Positions 1 to 11,078 of a stretch of DNA of 64,000 nucleotides are shown here, piece after piece (the stretch's first letter is position 1; every line of letters starts with the position of its first letter). The notes below the pieces were generated by a model, which saw nothing but the letters and a program-made list of their open reading frames with translations, did not search any database and was not told where the DNA came from. Both the position numbers and the translations under genes were made by a program. The stretch is from NCBI GenBank assembly GCA_023014485.1, contig JAJOZX010001862.1, forward strand, positions 643,501 to 707,500, given 5' to 3'. Source of the DNA: Bathynomus jamesi. Its lineage: Eukaryota; Arthropoda; Malacostraca; Isopoda; Cirolanidae.

Positions 1-90
1 CATTATTAATTCTAATGGGTTTAACTTGGAAAGAAAGAAACATCAATTGAGCTATCAGCTGTTAAAGTGTGTATACATTTTTTTGGGACG

Positions 91-94
<4 letters not shown>
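1..94 (-). mobile_element. Mariner deletion-derivative family, copy C: 5' tip only, cut by window edge
   Basis: The first 94 bases match the right-hand end of the mariner at 56289-57199 base for base, from the complement of its start codon at base 1 out to the terminal inverted repeat that reads GGGACGCCCT at 87-96. The outermost G of the other copies is replaced by the start of the (TA)n tract. The transposase would lie off the left edge of the window. Only untranslated leader and terminal repeat are visible, so coding capacity cannot be judged. Confidence 0.85.
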
Positions 95-170
<76 letters not shown>

Positions 171-182
171 GCACACACATAT

Positions 183-266
<84 letters not shown>

Positions 267-280
267 TATATAAATATAAA
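95..280. repeat. (TA)n microsatellite with a short CA interruption
   Basis: About 185 bases of nearly pure TA dinucleotide, interrupted near 170-180 by a CA-rich patch. It starts exactly at the mariner tip. Open frames here are only Tyr-Ile repeats and are not genes. Confidence 0.97.
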
Positions 281-719
281 ATAATGATGATGATGATAAT
301 AATGATAGGCTTTATTGGCAGGATATAAATCCCATAAAATAGTACAATATTGTTGAAGGTAATAAACGATAAAGATAAATCAAACAATAATAAATTTTAA
401 AAAACTAAAAAATTATGACTAAAAATTGTAAAAATAAGGCACATAATCAGGGGCGTACCTAAAGTATTTGGCACTCGGGGCGGATCCTTCCTTTGGCACC
501 CCTCATAAATAATTTTAAAATTTAAACACACAGAAAAATATATTATGTTTGCAAGTAGATTTTTAAACAGTACAGTACTGTCATAAGCAAATTGGAAATA
601 AGAAAAATGCAGGACATTAAAAATTCAGTGAACAGGTAATACTGCATTTTATTTTATACAAAAAACACAGGAAATCCAGTCTCAATGCTCAGCCTATTCT
701 TCAAAGGTAAATAGAGAGG

Positions 720-915
720 ATTCAGTCTCTGCTTTCGAGCCTTAATTTCTGCAAACTGATCAATGACCTCATCAAAATTCACCTTCTTTGCATATTCATG
801 TTCAGTTGAAAGTAAAGCCAGATTTGTCAATCTTGTGACCTAGGGTTGCCAGATTTTGATGACCGGATTAAAGGACACTCAAAACGTTTTCAAGCTGCCA
901 CTCCCAGATTCTCAA

Positions 916-999
<84 letters not shown>

Positions 1000-2454
1000 T
1001 CCCAAAAATTTTTTTAAATGTTATAGGATAAATATTTATTTTAACATCTTTGATTTTTACTATATTTAAAATGTTCTTGAATATAGACGAGAGCAGTACC
1101 ACTACTGTATCTTTCAGCGACGCAGCGTATGGAAAAATAAGTTGTCGTACACATTTGTGGGGGCACTCCGCTTATTGCAGTAGAGCTCACAGAATTATCT
1201 ATTGCGGCTACATAGAAATCAATGAGCCTACACTGTTATTAACTTATTAAGCCTTAACGATGCAATGATAATGGTTACCTACTCTGTCAAGGAACAAAAC
1301 GCAAAAAAATACCTATGTAATTATAATAAATTTCTTAAAGGATTTATTATTTATGATTTTGAAATAGACATAAAAATAGAAATAAAGGACATATGCCGTC
1401 CTTTGACGCTTCAATAAAGGACAAGGACAAGAGATCGAAATAAAGGACTATCCTTTGAAATAAAGGACGTCTGGCAACCCTATTTTTAAATAAATAATAA
1501 TATTCTTGTCTGACTCATGGTCGAGCGAAAGAAATTTTTTATCAATTTCAATTTGGAAAAACTTCTTTCACATGAAGCAATAGACACACAGACAGTCAAA
1601 AAGAATCTCAAACACAGTGACAAGCTTGGCAAAGATTCACAAAAATCCCATTTCACAATAAATTCCAGAAACTGCAATGCTGTCCATTTCTTTGCCTCTT
1701 CAACTCTGATTTTGGCAGCTTCCAAATGCCTCCGAAGTCGTCCAATTTCCACACGATATCTTCATCAGAGAATTCATCGAAAATCTGAGTTAAATTTGGA
1801 ATATACTTCCGAAGTTCTTCTGTTGCAACAACCAAAGTGTTTGGCCTAATAACAGCGAAGATTGACAGAATTTGATCCATTGCCTTAGAACGAATCTCCA
1901 ATTCTTGATGAAAACGATCAAGACATTCAAACATAGCCCGTTTACTTCCTCTGGCAATGTGAGACCCGCATCCTTTGCCATCTCTCCTGGCATCCTTTTT
2001 CGAAGCTTTACTCTCCTTCTTCTCTCCATAGAAATGTCCATTTCCTCACACTTTGTAGTTGCATAATGAATGGCCCTCTTCACAATTTCATTGCGCTAAT
2101 CTTCAAGAGACAGTTTTAGAGCTTGGAGCTTCACAATGCACTGTTCAAGGCTGATTCCAACTGTTTGCAAATACTTTTGTGCGAGATTAATTTCTTCCAG
2201 GACTTCACACCAGAAAGAAAGGTAACTCAAAAAAGAGAAATCACATACAGCAGACAGCAAAATCTGAGCTGATCCTCTTGTGTCCACATTTTCTTTGGGA
2301 TCGCACAGTACTTCAAGGGTTGAGGTCAGCTGCTTTTCAAAATTTGCCTTCACTGGTTTCACAGCGTCATAATGAGGACTCCATCTTGTCTGGGAAAGTC
2401 TTTTGACTGTCATGCCTACATTCTCTATCAGCACTTCCCATCGATGAGTTGAAA
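720..2454 (-). pseudogene. hAT transposase, C-terminal half, frameshifted and interrupted
   Basis: Read 2454 to 1504 and then 836 to 720, the minus strand encodes a hAT transposase of the type found in ZMYM1-like proteins. Pieces in order are: RLSQTRWSPHYDAVK near 2390; a middle helical region with frame shifts near 2090 and 1940; and the C-terminal dimerisation domain with CERSFSKLKLIKNFFRSTMS at about 1580-1520. The last part, LTNLALLSTEHEYAKK then VNFDEVIDQFAEIKARKQR, resumes on the far side of the nested insertion. A polypyrimidine tract followed by CAG at about 2457-2470 looks like a splice acceptor opening this exon. The catalytic N-terminal region and zinc finger are absent. Identity as hAT is firm; function is lost. 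Confidence 0.85.
837..1503. mobile_element. Small inverted-repeat element nested in the hAT transposase
   Basis: A perfect 12-bp inverted pair, TAGGGTTGCCAG at 841-852 and CTGGCAACCCTA at 1471-1482, brackets about 640 bases. AAGGAC repeats lie just inside both ends, and a (TA)n(GA)n tract occupies 919-995. The hAT reading frame is restored if everything between two copies of TCTTGT (831-836 and 1504-1509) is removed, so the insertion probably made a 6-bp duplication and carries a few bases outside the 12-bp repeats. I see no transposase in it and cannot name the superfamily. Confidence 0.7.
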
Positions 2455-2963
2455 CTGAAAAGAAGGAATAGACACTTAAATATCATTATGATACCACATT
2501 GTCAAAAATCACTGGACACTGGTATAACTACCATGATATTGTTATAAACACCAGGACTTTATGCTTTATCATAATTATTTAATGAAGCATACCTCATGTA
2601 TGTGGGAGTCACAGTGTCAAGTGAACAAGACTTGGAATGTCAGTTGCAGCCAGCTGGCTATGCTCAACAAACTGATGACTAAAACGTCAACAAACGTTCG
2701 CCTTTCGATATAATTTTTATCAACTATTTAATTTTTCGTTCGTAAATTTTGTATTGCCAATAAAAATACATATTTATTTTATAATGGAAATTAACATTAA
2801 GCTGTTGTAATAGTTTGAACATTTTTAAATTTTTTTTTTTCTTTAGCGAATTTTTTATTTGGTTTGAAAACTTGTACTGGTATTTCAACTCTTCCGATGG
2901 CACCCCCTCCTGGCTGTCACCCGGGGCGGACCGCCCCCTCGCACCCCCCTTAGTACGCCACTG

Positions 2964-3329
2964 CACGTAATCAAACAAATAATTATAAAAAATAACCAAA
3001 ACTGAGCCTACAAAAAGAAAAAAAAAGGAAAATAAAACTAGAATGTTCACCTAGTAAAAATAATAATAATAATGATGATGATGATAATTGTGAAAATGAC
3101 AATGTTCATTGTCAGGGGAGAGATCTCTTCAAAAAAGGTACAGTATCGTCAATATAATCAACGCTAAAAAGTAATAAAAAAGGACTACGGTCATAAAGAA
3201 ATGACAATAATACACGCAATGAAACGAGAAATAATAAAATTAGTAATAACAGCATCCCAAAGTAGTAATAAAAAAGAATATATAGTATGTGTAATGGAAA
3301 TGGCTAATGCAGGAGTTAAGTGGAGCTAT
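2964..3329. other. No gene seen; AAT/ATG microsatellite at about 3056-3087
   Basis: AT-rich sequence between the hAT element and the LINE below, with a short (AAT)n(ATG)n run. An open frame at 3201-3386 has no recognisable motif and partly overlaps antisense LINE sequence. Confidence 0.6.
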
Positions 3330-3966
3330 AGACAAACACTTTCATGCGAAGAAGTCCACAGTCTAGAAGACATAAAGCAGGACTGATGAATAGCTTGGAC
3401 AATTGGATTGTCTGAGTTTTAATTCTTTGCATTAGACTGTATTGAGCGTGTCTTATTACATCAGGAAGGCTCGAAACGTTGCGGTTAGCAAACGTTTAAG
3501 AGGCTAAGCATTTTGGAGATAACTTACGTAGTAGTCTGTAGGATATGTTGTAAAGTAAATTGAGGGTTCTGCAGGAGCCTGTTTTATAATTAACCCAGAG
3601 TTTCTGCCCACGAATATCATGAATATTAGTGCAGAAAGTAGGAAAAAGAGTGTCCTTAGCTTCGCTTGTACAGAATTTCAAGTTCCTTATAACCATTTTT
3701 GCCTTAGCACAGTAACTTCGATACTGTTTCCTTATGTCTGAGTCGTCACTCAAGGAGCTGGTAATAGTTTGACCCAGAAATTGTGTAACCTTAGTTTTAG
3801 TAACATTAAAATTAATGTCATGTTCTGTGAATAGGATTCACAAATTTTTATACGAAGAGTCATACCTTTAACCGAAGGGCTTATTGATACCATATCATCG
3901 GTATAAACCAAATTATTTATCCTCATGTTATCTATACCACATCCAACATTAAAATGAACTCTCCCC

Positions 3967-4509
3967 CAGTGGTGTAGTGCTAAATAAAGAAGTGAGGGAA
4001 CGCATTTTGAAAGTGTTACTCAGATGCGGGGGGGACAATGGCGAGCGCGGCGAGCCCATACAGCTGCGGGTCTGGGGGCACTGTAAGCCCCCCCCCGGGA
4101 AATCTTTTGAAATCTGACCAATTTCAGGGATATTTTGAGGTCATATGCACTGGATATTAGGATATATTCCAAGGTTGAAGATGCAGTATTTCCACTGTCA
4201 TTAGATATATGACATCCAGTACGATCAATAAAAATAGCTAACAACTGGAATGATTAACTAAAAAAAAGTTAACAACTGGTACGCCATGGTGACTGTTTCA
4301 CCAGATCTTTATAGGCTAGCATTGCCTCAGTCAAACCTAAAAGAAATGAAGCAGTTAATGATTCTTTCTCATTTCTTCTAGGGGTGGGAATTAAAATTTC
4401 ATGACGTTAGAGATTTGTAACTTCGGATTTTTTGAAATAGTGAGGGAACGCCGTTCCGTCTACCAAAAAAAGTAAGGGAACGCCGTTCCCACAGCACTAC
4501 ACCACTGCA
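3967..4509. mobile_element. Non-autonomous hAT-type element inserted in LINE reverse transcriptase
   Basis: Fifteen-base inverted ends CAGTGGTGTAGTGCT (3967) and AGCACTACACCACTG (to 4507) flank about 540 bases. The eight bases ctctcccc (3959-3966) and gtctcccc (4510-4517) match 7 of 8. Removing the element and one duplicate joins LINE codons LNKVGR directly to VHFNVGC. The interior has G-rich tracts and repeats of AAGGGAACG; no transposase is visible. Confidence 0.85.
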
Positions 4510-4517
4510 GTCTCCCC

Positions 4518-4760
4518 ACCTTGTTAAGGATGTATGAGTACTCGTACACCGTTCTCCACAACTTAGCTATTTGTACCTCGCATATCAAAGAGTTTAAAGT
4601 GAGAATCATTTGAACAGGAATTATTACAGTCAAGCTGCAATAATTCTAAGTTATCAACCCTTAAACCCTATCTGGGGTACTAGTGTACCCCCAGTATCCC
4701 GGGTATTGCTAGCGTAACTTTTATAATGGATACGATTTATGAAAAAGGCGTTCTGTCCTA
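4518..4760. other. LINE linker region with small palindrome
   Basis: Degenerate LINE sequence. GGGGTACTAGTGTACCCC at about 4675-4693 is an 18-bp near-perfect palindrome of unknown meaning. Confidence 0.4.
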
Positions 4761-5167
4761 TCTTTATATTCTATTTTCTGTTGTATATTAACCTTAGACC
4801 AGTTGACACGTTCATTTCTGCCTGAATGGTTATTACGTTGTGTTTTAAGCTGATACAATTAATTACTAGCTTCATTGGCTTATGATCTGAGAGAAGGAAA
4901 TCATGCAAAATATGAATAGTAGCAATACGTTCCTTTAAGTTACTAGTAATGAGACGGTGATCAATCCATCGAGTACTTCCATTTATATTACGCTGGCGTA
5001 CGTGAAAGTATTGCTATTTATATCTAGGAATTCTACGTCACTCATACTTAATTCAACAAACTCGCACATGGTACTCAATTCTACAAAAAATGCTAATTCC
5101 ACATCGGCATTAAAGTCCCCTATTATTATGCACTGTGAATATTGGGGTTTATCTGAAAGCGACTTTA

Positions 5168-5350
5168 TATATATATGATGCAACCCACAAGGAAAAAGAA
5201 AAATTATTCCAAGTTCTGGCGTGTATTCAGAAGTACACCTCGTCGGGATCTTCTGAATACACGAAAGGCCTTGGAATCATTTTTCTTTTTCCTTGTGGGT
5301 TTGCATCATTGATTCATTTCACGTGTTTAATTGTGAAATGCATCCCATAT
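5168..5350. repeat. Hairpin (foldback) repeat, Penelope-tail type
   Basis: GATGCAACCCACAAGGAAAA at about 5176 returns in inverse near 5282-5308, enclosing an inner inverted pair built on GTGTATTC/GAATACAC. Related tails with the words TTTCCTTG and GATTGCATC lie at 12380-12497 and 62340-62455. It is bounded by (TA)n on both sides. It looks like two inverted copies of the 3' tail of a retroelement, the arrangement typical of Penelope-like elements. Confidence 0.65.
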
Positions 5351-5359
5351 ATATATATA

Positions 5360-5645
5360 TATATTAAAACGCATAATGAGACTATGACGATTTCAGTTGC
5401 TTAGTTCGACCCTTACCCTCTTCGAATGAAAACATCTTTTTATTTACTTTTTGGTGATTACCTCGAACTAACAAATTGAAATACCTTTTTTTACACATTC
5501 GTTTGTATCTTTGAATGTTGTTACGACTCAGTTTAGGAGTGTTTATTACTCGAAAGAAAATTACCTCAAATTACTGCATACTCACTTTGTACTTCAGTGT
5601 AACTTCGCTTCTCGTGACGACTGCACAACGAATTGTGTATATATA
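5360..5645. other. No gene seen
   Basis: AT-rich sequence without recognisable coding, repeat or RNA features. Confidence 0.5.
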
Positions 5646-5719
5646 GGGTGGCCCAAAAGTCTGTTGCCCAGAAAGAAGTTTAGACATGGGTCGGAGCAAC
5701 GGACTTTTGGGCCACCCTG
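5646..5719. mobile_element. 74-bp mariner-type mini-MITE
   Basis: GGGTGGCCCAAAAGTCTGTT and the inverse ending GACTTTTGGGCCACCCTG face each other with about 25 bases between them, flanked by TA on both sides. This is essentially two mariner terminal repeats and nothing else. Confidence 0.82.
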
Positions 5720-5959
5720 TAGTTATAGTGTAGTAAATTTAGTTTCTCTCTGCAGTAATAGAGAACCATAAGCTTAGTTTTTGCATATATCGTTTATTCG
5801 CAAATTCTTTGTAATAATTAGGATTGCATTGAGCAGTTATGAATTTTATCAATAGGAATTTCAAGAAATTGCCTTTTAAAATTATAAATGTTTTACTTCA
5901 TGCAAAATGACTTTGTACGTATACATCAATTTAAGTGAATCTGAATATTAAGTAAACAT

Positions 5960-5960
<1 letters not shown>

Positions 5961-6044
<84 letters not shown>

Positions 6045-6096
6045 ACAAGGAGTTACAAGGAAAAGAAGTACCTCAAAAGGCCTTGCGGCCCATACC

Positions 6097-6132
<36 letters not shown>
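5961..6132. repeat. (AG)n microsatellite, two blocks
   Basis: Pure AG from 5961 to 6042 and again about 6100-6132, separated by a doubled GTTACAAGGA word and a short unique stretch. Confidence 0.97.
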
Positions 6133-6135
<3 letters not shown>

Positions 6136-6300
6136 TTTCATGGTTTTGATTGGATAATACAGTCAATAAATAATAAGAGTGTTCCCTTTTGTGTTATTAC
6201 ATTATGTAAAGCTGACACACGTTCTGGCATTGATGAGCTTTGCCATTTGTTTTTGAGGATAATTATCGTGACTTTCTATTTACTTTTGCCAACCCTCTGT
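6133..6300 (+). repeat. Dispersed repeat, copy 1 (partner at 32096-32280)
   Basis: Shares the ordered words GTTTTTGATT-like, AAAGCTGAC.CACGTTCTGG, GATGAGCTTTGCCATTTGTT and TTGAGGA.AAT.ATCGTG with 32096-32280. No coding frame or terminal repeats were identified, so the class is unknown. Confidence 0.7.
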
Positions 6301-6751
6301 AAATATCTGACTTTCACGTACGAGTGATTATCTTAAGGAAGACCAAAACCAGAAAATTGTAAGGGACACAAAAATTTAAAAAAATATAGAATAGGTAGTG
6401 ATAGTAATGATGATAATAATAATAATTAATAACTAAAATTATTATTATTATTATTTATTATTAATATTATTATATTTGCCTAAAAAGCCTCCAAGCTTCC
6501 AACGGCATATTCAGATAAGAGTACTGTGAATATATTAATGTCATATGAAATATCTAAAAATTTTAAAACTTTGTCAATTGTATTCTTTTCTGAATAAAGT
6601 TTTTTGAAATTTGAATTTTTAAATTTTGTATTACCTTCTATATTTTTGGAATTCGTATATCCTCGCAATTTTCTATTTCCGACCTTCCTTAATCACCTTT
6701 GTCACCCTGTTTCCTAGTTCCCCCTTACCTTCCTTTAGTCCCACTCTCCAC

Positions 6752-6792
<41 letters not shown>

Positions 6793-7447
6793 CCAATACC
6801 CTTCTCAGTCGGACTTGATGAAGACGGTATCGGCAGAACGCTTGTAATCTAATAAATCTATTTTTCATTGTGCTTTTACTCCTTTCAGATAAACCCCTAA
6901 CAGTCCAACACGTTAGGGATATGTCGAACAACTCGCTCTTTAATGTCAGTGAAATTATCGCGAGTATTTTGCGACATTAAGAATCATATTCTCGAAAGAA
7001 GAACTCTTATCTTTTATCGCTCGCAACAATTCAGTCTGAATGAAAGAACTTCGGTTTTTCCGTCACGTGATTTTGTTGTTATAATACTATAAAGGTTTTT
7101 ATTTATTAAGGAAACTTCCATTTCGGAAGGATGTATGAAAGCATTTTGGAGAAATTGCAGCGAGCTGACCGAAAGTCAAGACAATCAATTCTAGTTTTAT
7201 GACGTCGTCCTGAACCCTTATTACTAAGTAAAGTGTATTAAATATTGCATCTGTCATTTCAGTGTTTGCATTTTTGGAAACATTAGGCAAAGCCGTGCAA
7301 ATTATTTTAAAGTTTAAAGATGACTTATTTTTTTGTAATTTTAAGCTGAGATTTTGGGATATTTTAAAGCATATCTGATCAAGAGTATATATAGGAAACA
7401 TACTTTCTAGCGTTTACACTTACTGAAAGTATGATTGTAGATTTTGG

Positions 7448-7448
<1 letters not shown>
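6301..7448. other. No gene recognised; microsatellites and one weak hairpin-tail motif
   Basis: Contains an (AAT)n patch near 6407-6470 and (TA)n(CA)n at 6751-6791. Near 6816-6860 there is TTGATGAAGACGG, then AGAACGC and AATAAATC, which resembles a degraded Penelope tail. The minus-strand frame at 7099-7401 has no motif I know. Confidence 0.45.

Positions 7449-7514
<66 letters not shown>
7449..7514. repeat. (GT)n microsatellite
   Basis: About 66 bases of pure GT dinucleotide. Confidence 0.97.
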
Positions 7515-7516
<2 letters not shown>

Positions 7517-7675
7517 TAAGCTCGAATGTATGATAATTCACAGAAATAATGAGTTATTTCTTGCTAGGTAACATTTTTGGTACCACGGAACATTAAAAAC
7601 TAAAATTACTGTATTTATAATGCAAGCTATAATCAACCATGATTGAAATTAATTTTTAAGAGTAATCATCTATAC

Positions 7676-7888
7676 CAGCGGTTCTTAACCTTTTTTGTGT
7701 CATTTCCCCCTTCGACAGTTCGCCCTACCGATTTCCCCACCATTAGGATATGAAAAAAATAACCTCGAAGACAAAATTTAATACATTAGCAGACTTATAA
7801 TGCACACTAATTATATATGATCACCAAACAAAATTCTGCCGTAAATCCCCCCTGGATTCTGAAATTTTCCCCCAGGTTAAGAAAGCTG
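7676..7888. mobile_element. 213-bp hAT-type MITE with perfect 8-bp duplication
   Basis: CAGCGGTTCTTAACC at the left and GGTTAAGAAAGCTG at the right form imperfect inverted ends. ATCTATAC occurs immediately outside both (7668-7675 and 7889-7896). The interior is C-rich on one side and has no coding capacity. Confidence 0.9.
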
Positions 7889-7975
7889 ATCTATACACTT
7901 CTTATGTAAGCTGTCATAACAAGCCCAGCGCGCATGCGGAAACAGATCAAGTCTTAAAACTACTTTCAAATTATA

Positions 7976-8368
7976 CAGGGTGTCCCAGAAGTCTGGACTC
8001 ATAGGGGAAAATAGACATTATATTTTTGAAGTGAAGCAAACACATTTCTTATGTCAGTTTTACATATTTCAGGAAAGTATATACCCTGATGGCTCAGTAT
8101 ACCAATCAAGAGAAGGTGGAACTGGTATTGCTACATGTTTCCGGAAAAAGACAGAGGGAGGCATGTCAGTTATTTCACGAACATGCCTCCGTTTGGCTTT
8201 TTCCGGAAACATGTAGCAATACTATTTCCTTCTTTTGATTGGTATACTGAGCCATCAGGGTATTTTCTTTCCTGAAATATGTAAAACTGACATTAGAAAT
8301 GTGTTTGTTTCACTTTAAAAATATAATGTCTATTTTTCCCTATGAGTTCAGACTTCTGTGACACCCTG
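7976..8368. mobile_element. Long foldback MITE with mariner-type ends (393 bp)
   Basis: Starts CAGGGTGTCCCAGAAGTCTG and ends with its near-complement, with TA on each side. Almost the entire element is an inverted repeat. Arms of roughly 190 bases meet at a short centre near 8172, where GGAGGCATGT faces ACATGCCTCC. The frame at 7980-8216 only reads through the first arm and is not a gene. Confidence 0.92.
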
Positions 8369-9431
8369 TATAATACAGATTTTTTTTATCATGAAAAAAA
8401 AATTATGCTCTGTAAAGAATATTCAAAAACGCTCTTTATATTCTTTTGAGGGTTTTCATTATTTCTTACCTTACATCAGACACATAAACAGTAATATACG
8501 TTTATAATTACATTTGATTCCAAATGTAAATATGTAACGTGGTTACAGTTACTTTATCTTAATTTTAATCAGTTTAATAATATATAGGTTTTATTTATCT
8601 GGAGAAATTCATATAGCTTTTATTGTTAAAAAATGTTACGCCTAAGTTACGTAATTATTAAAGGTAATAAAAGCAGACAACAGAGTGTTACTGATTGTTG
8701 CCGAACGAAATAGTGGAAAGCGTTTCACATTTGCTGAAGAGAAAGCAGTTACGCTAATGTTGCACATAGATTTCATTGCGGTAACTGATGTCAATGTGTA
8801 ACTGATGTGTAATTTATATAGCGTAGCTACTACCTCGCTATCTAGGCAGTTTATAGAAAACGCTCGATGTTAAGTTGATGTACAGTCGACCTCGGAACAT
8901 GATGGGGTTGTTTTTTCGTTTTGGGTTCTTGTTGAAAAATTAATTTATAATATTTTATCTCTATGATAAAGGCGCGTATTAATTTCTGGGTTATTGTCTT
9001 CTGGACAAATCTGTTCTAAGATTGGTTCTATGCCAACTTGCATCGAGTAAATTACCACCACTCTGAAGAATATGGCTTTTCACCATAAACTCTTCCAATC
9101 GACCCAAATCTACAAACATTATGAAAAGAAAACAACAAGAAAGCGTAACATATTTGTAAATATTTAGTAAATATTATACACATCAGAGATACACAAACAC
9201 TATGGGAAAGTGCTGAACCCACATTCAAGAAAGAACAAAAAGAGCCAATCATAAGTATTATGTTTAATGAACTATCTGTAACACTAAATATATTTGATTA
9301 ACCCCACAAAAAATATTAATATATTACTATTTTACCCTTATTATTAATTAAAAATAATAACATTAAATACCTATTTTACTTCATAGACGTACGTACATAC
9401 ATACATACATACATGTCTTTAAAAATTAAAA
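8369..9431. other. No gene seen
   Basis: AT-rich sequence. A short (ACAT)n run is at about 9391-9412. No protein motif, RNA fold or terminal repeat was recognised on either strand. Confidence 0.5.
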
Positions 9432-9661
9432 GGACCTTTTCCATTTTGTGTACCGTTTTTCATATAATTTATTTTTGATTGGTCATACAACCGCCGTCGA
9501 TTATAACAACTTTTTAAGAGAGGTAAGTTCTTGATAACCTAACCTAACCTAACCTAACCTTCTGTTTTACTCTATGCTGTGCCTAACAGAAGCAAAGAAA
9601 CACTAGAAAGTTGCATAAAAGCCAACATTGTAGAAAACGGTACATAAACTGGAAAACGTCC
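9432..9661. mobile_element. 230-bp MITE carrying an internal (TTAGG)n block
   Basis: About 30-bp imperfect inverted ends run GGACCTTTTCCATTTTGTG inward from 9432 and their complement outward to 9661. The eight bases AATTAAAA lie directly outside both (9424-9431 and 9662-9669), although that word is of low complexity. Inside, 9536-9560 is AACCT repeated five times, the complement of the arthropod telomere unit. Confidence 0.75.
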
Positions 9662-10031
9662 AATTAAAATACCCCATTCAAATTTTACTAGAGAATTTTT
9701 AAACTATTTTGCGACATTAAACTTTTTTAACTTTAACTCTTTTTTCATACTAACTAGAAATATATTCATTTAATATATTTTAACTAACTACGTAACTTTA
9801 TTATCCTTATATAATCCAGAAATCTTTATTAAGTCTAAAGTTTTATTTAGTTCGGATGGTAATGATGATGTTTTTGCACGCTGAATAAAACATGAAGAAA
9901 TAGTTACAATAAAAGGAATACAGTATAATGAAAGTTATTTGTTTATTGCTCATAAAGGTTATCTCGAAGGATCAAATATAAAAGCAAAATTTACTGGAAT
10001 TTACGAAACTGTATAAAGAACAAAAGAGAAA

Positions 10032-10071
<40 letters not shown>

Positions 10072-11078
10072 CAATGACATTTGCTAAAGCAGCATAAATA
10101 ATATGTAAAGTTCATGCCATTAATATAATTGTAAACTTTTGTAATAATTCTATGGATAGTCAATTTAAAAAGTCCTGACGTGGCATTCCGAGTTTCTTAC
10201 TAATAAATATTAAGAAAAAAAGTAGTTTGAAGAAAGAACCTTTTTGAATTGACTGCGCATGTACAATATCTCAAAGCTGCGCGTGCCTGTATGCGCAGCA
10301 ACATACTTCGCATGCAAATCGAATCCAACAAGCAAAAGTTGCGCCATTTACTCGTGTTTTCTATTTTTCGATATTGATGAGGTGGAATCTTTTACACAGG
10401 TAAATGCCGTGTTTTCTATGCGTGTGGCTGATGGAAGAGGCCATAAGGGCTTTCTGTAGGAGGTCTCCGCTGCCCTATCTTCTTTAACTTTGGTGAGATA
10501 TAAGCCCGAGATAATATAGCGAGAGAGAAACTGATTTTTTGCTTTTTTATTTGTTTTTCTTTCTTCTGTTGCAATTCTGGAACCACTCAAAGAATTTCCT
10601 CTTACAGACTCAACTTTATTCATTGATATTATAAGATAGGGGTCACTTGTCAACCAGTATACTATATATATAACCTTTTCCCTTCACTACATTTCATCGC
10701 TTTTACTTGGGACAAACGACTCCCATTCATTAAAATAGGTGCCTATAAGAACTTTGGGAGAAATAGAGACTAATGACCTCGTAAATACAGTTCTTATTCA
10801 GGTTGTAATAACTGTATGAATGCATTAAAATATTTTTGCTTCAATAATGACAAAACTCACGAATATGACTGATCTTCAAATACATAATTTTGGAATAAAT
10901 ACAGTCCACGAGGATCGCTTTAATTCAAATGAGGTTATTTAATTTTCGTTTGCACAATAATCGACTTTTCTTTTGCGAGCAATAATAGAGTTTTTAATGT
11001 TGGCTGCCTCTGTAATTCTCCCGCAATAATTAATTGGCTCATTTCCTGCACTTTGATATTGTAAAATATCTTGCTTTA
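9662..11078. other. No gene recognised; (TTA)n microsatellite at 10028-10071
   Basis: Mostly AT-rich. The stretch 10250-10460 is less AT-rich, with two GCGCA-type words and open frames on both strands, but I recognise no protein in it. It could hold an unmodelled exon or an old repeat. Confidence 0.45.

Larger units (their letters stand above)
448..2963 (-). mobile_element. hAT transposon (2.5 kb) with 8-bp target duplication
   Basis: The element begins CAGGGGCGTACC at 448 and ends with the inverse GTACGCCACTG at 2963. Both ends continue into G/C-rich subterminal sequence containing GGGGCGGA and its complement. The flanking eight bases are cacataat (440-447) and cacgtaat (2964-2971), a 7-of-8 match, which is the duplication size of the hAT superfamily. 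The transposase runs on the minus strand and is decayed. The N-terminal zinc-finger region is missing, so this is an internally shortened copy. A further element at 837-1503 is inserted inside it. Confidence 0.88.
3330..5183 (-). pseudogene. Non-LTR retrotransposon (LINE) with endonuclease and reverse transcriptase remnants
   Basis: The minus strand reads, 5' to 3', an apurinic-type endonuclease with IIIGDFNADVE (about 5120-5080), RWIDHRL and the catalytic-region SDHKP (about 4880). After a gap comes reverse transcriptase: LNKVGR then VHFNVGC, the palm motif LVYTDDMV at about 3890, and the thumb/C-terminal region with KFCTSEAKDTLF and YNISYRLLRKL (3496-3753), continuing as TFANRNVSSLPDVIRHAQ toward 3330. 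The usual YADD box is YTDD here. Sequence between endonuclease and palm is largely deleted and several frames are shifted, so it is dead. A hAT-type MITE splits it at 3967-4509. The endonuclease-before-RT order excludes LTR elements; clade (CR1/L2-like) is inferred. Confidence 0.82.

Noticed and set aside
26..387. Long open frames of Tyr-Ile repeats
   Set aside because: They are translations of (TA)n and cannot be genes; the same applies at 12234, 14305, 38380 and similar sites.
3440..3480. CATCAGGAAGGCTCGAAACG as another hammerhead-like motif
   Set aside because: It lies within readable LINE coding on the minus strand (TFANRNVSSLPDVIRHAQ), so the GAAAC match is coincidental.
4020..4244. 74-aa minus-strand frame
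   Set aside because: Inside the non-autonomous hAT-type element, with no transposase motif.
9536..9560. Chromosome end or fusion scar
   Set aside because: Only five TTAGG units, and they lie inside a MITE with its own target duplication.
10259..10653. Possible host exon in a less AT-rich island
   Set aside because: No domain, splice pattern or repeat identity could be shown; left as unannotated sequence.
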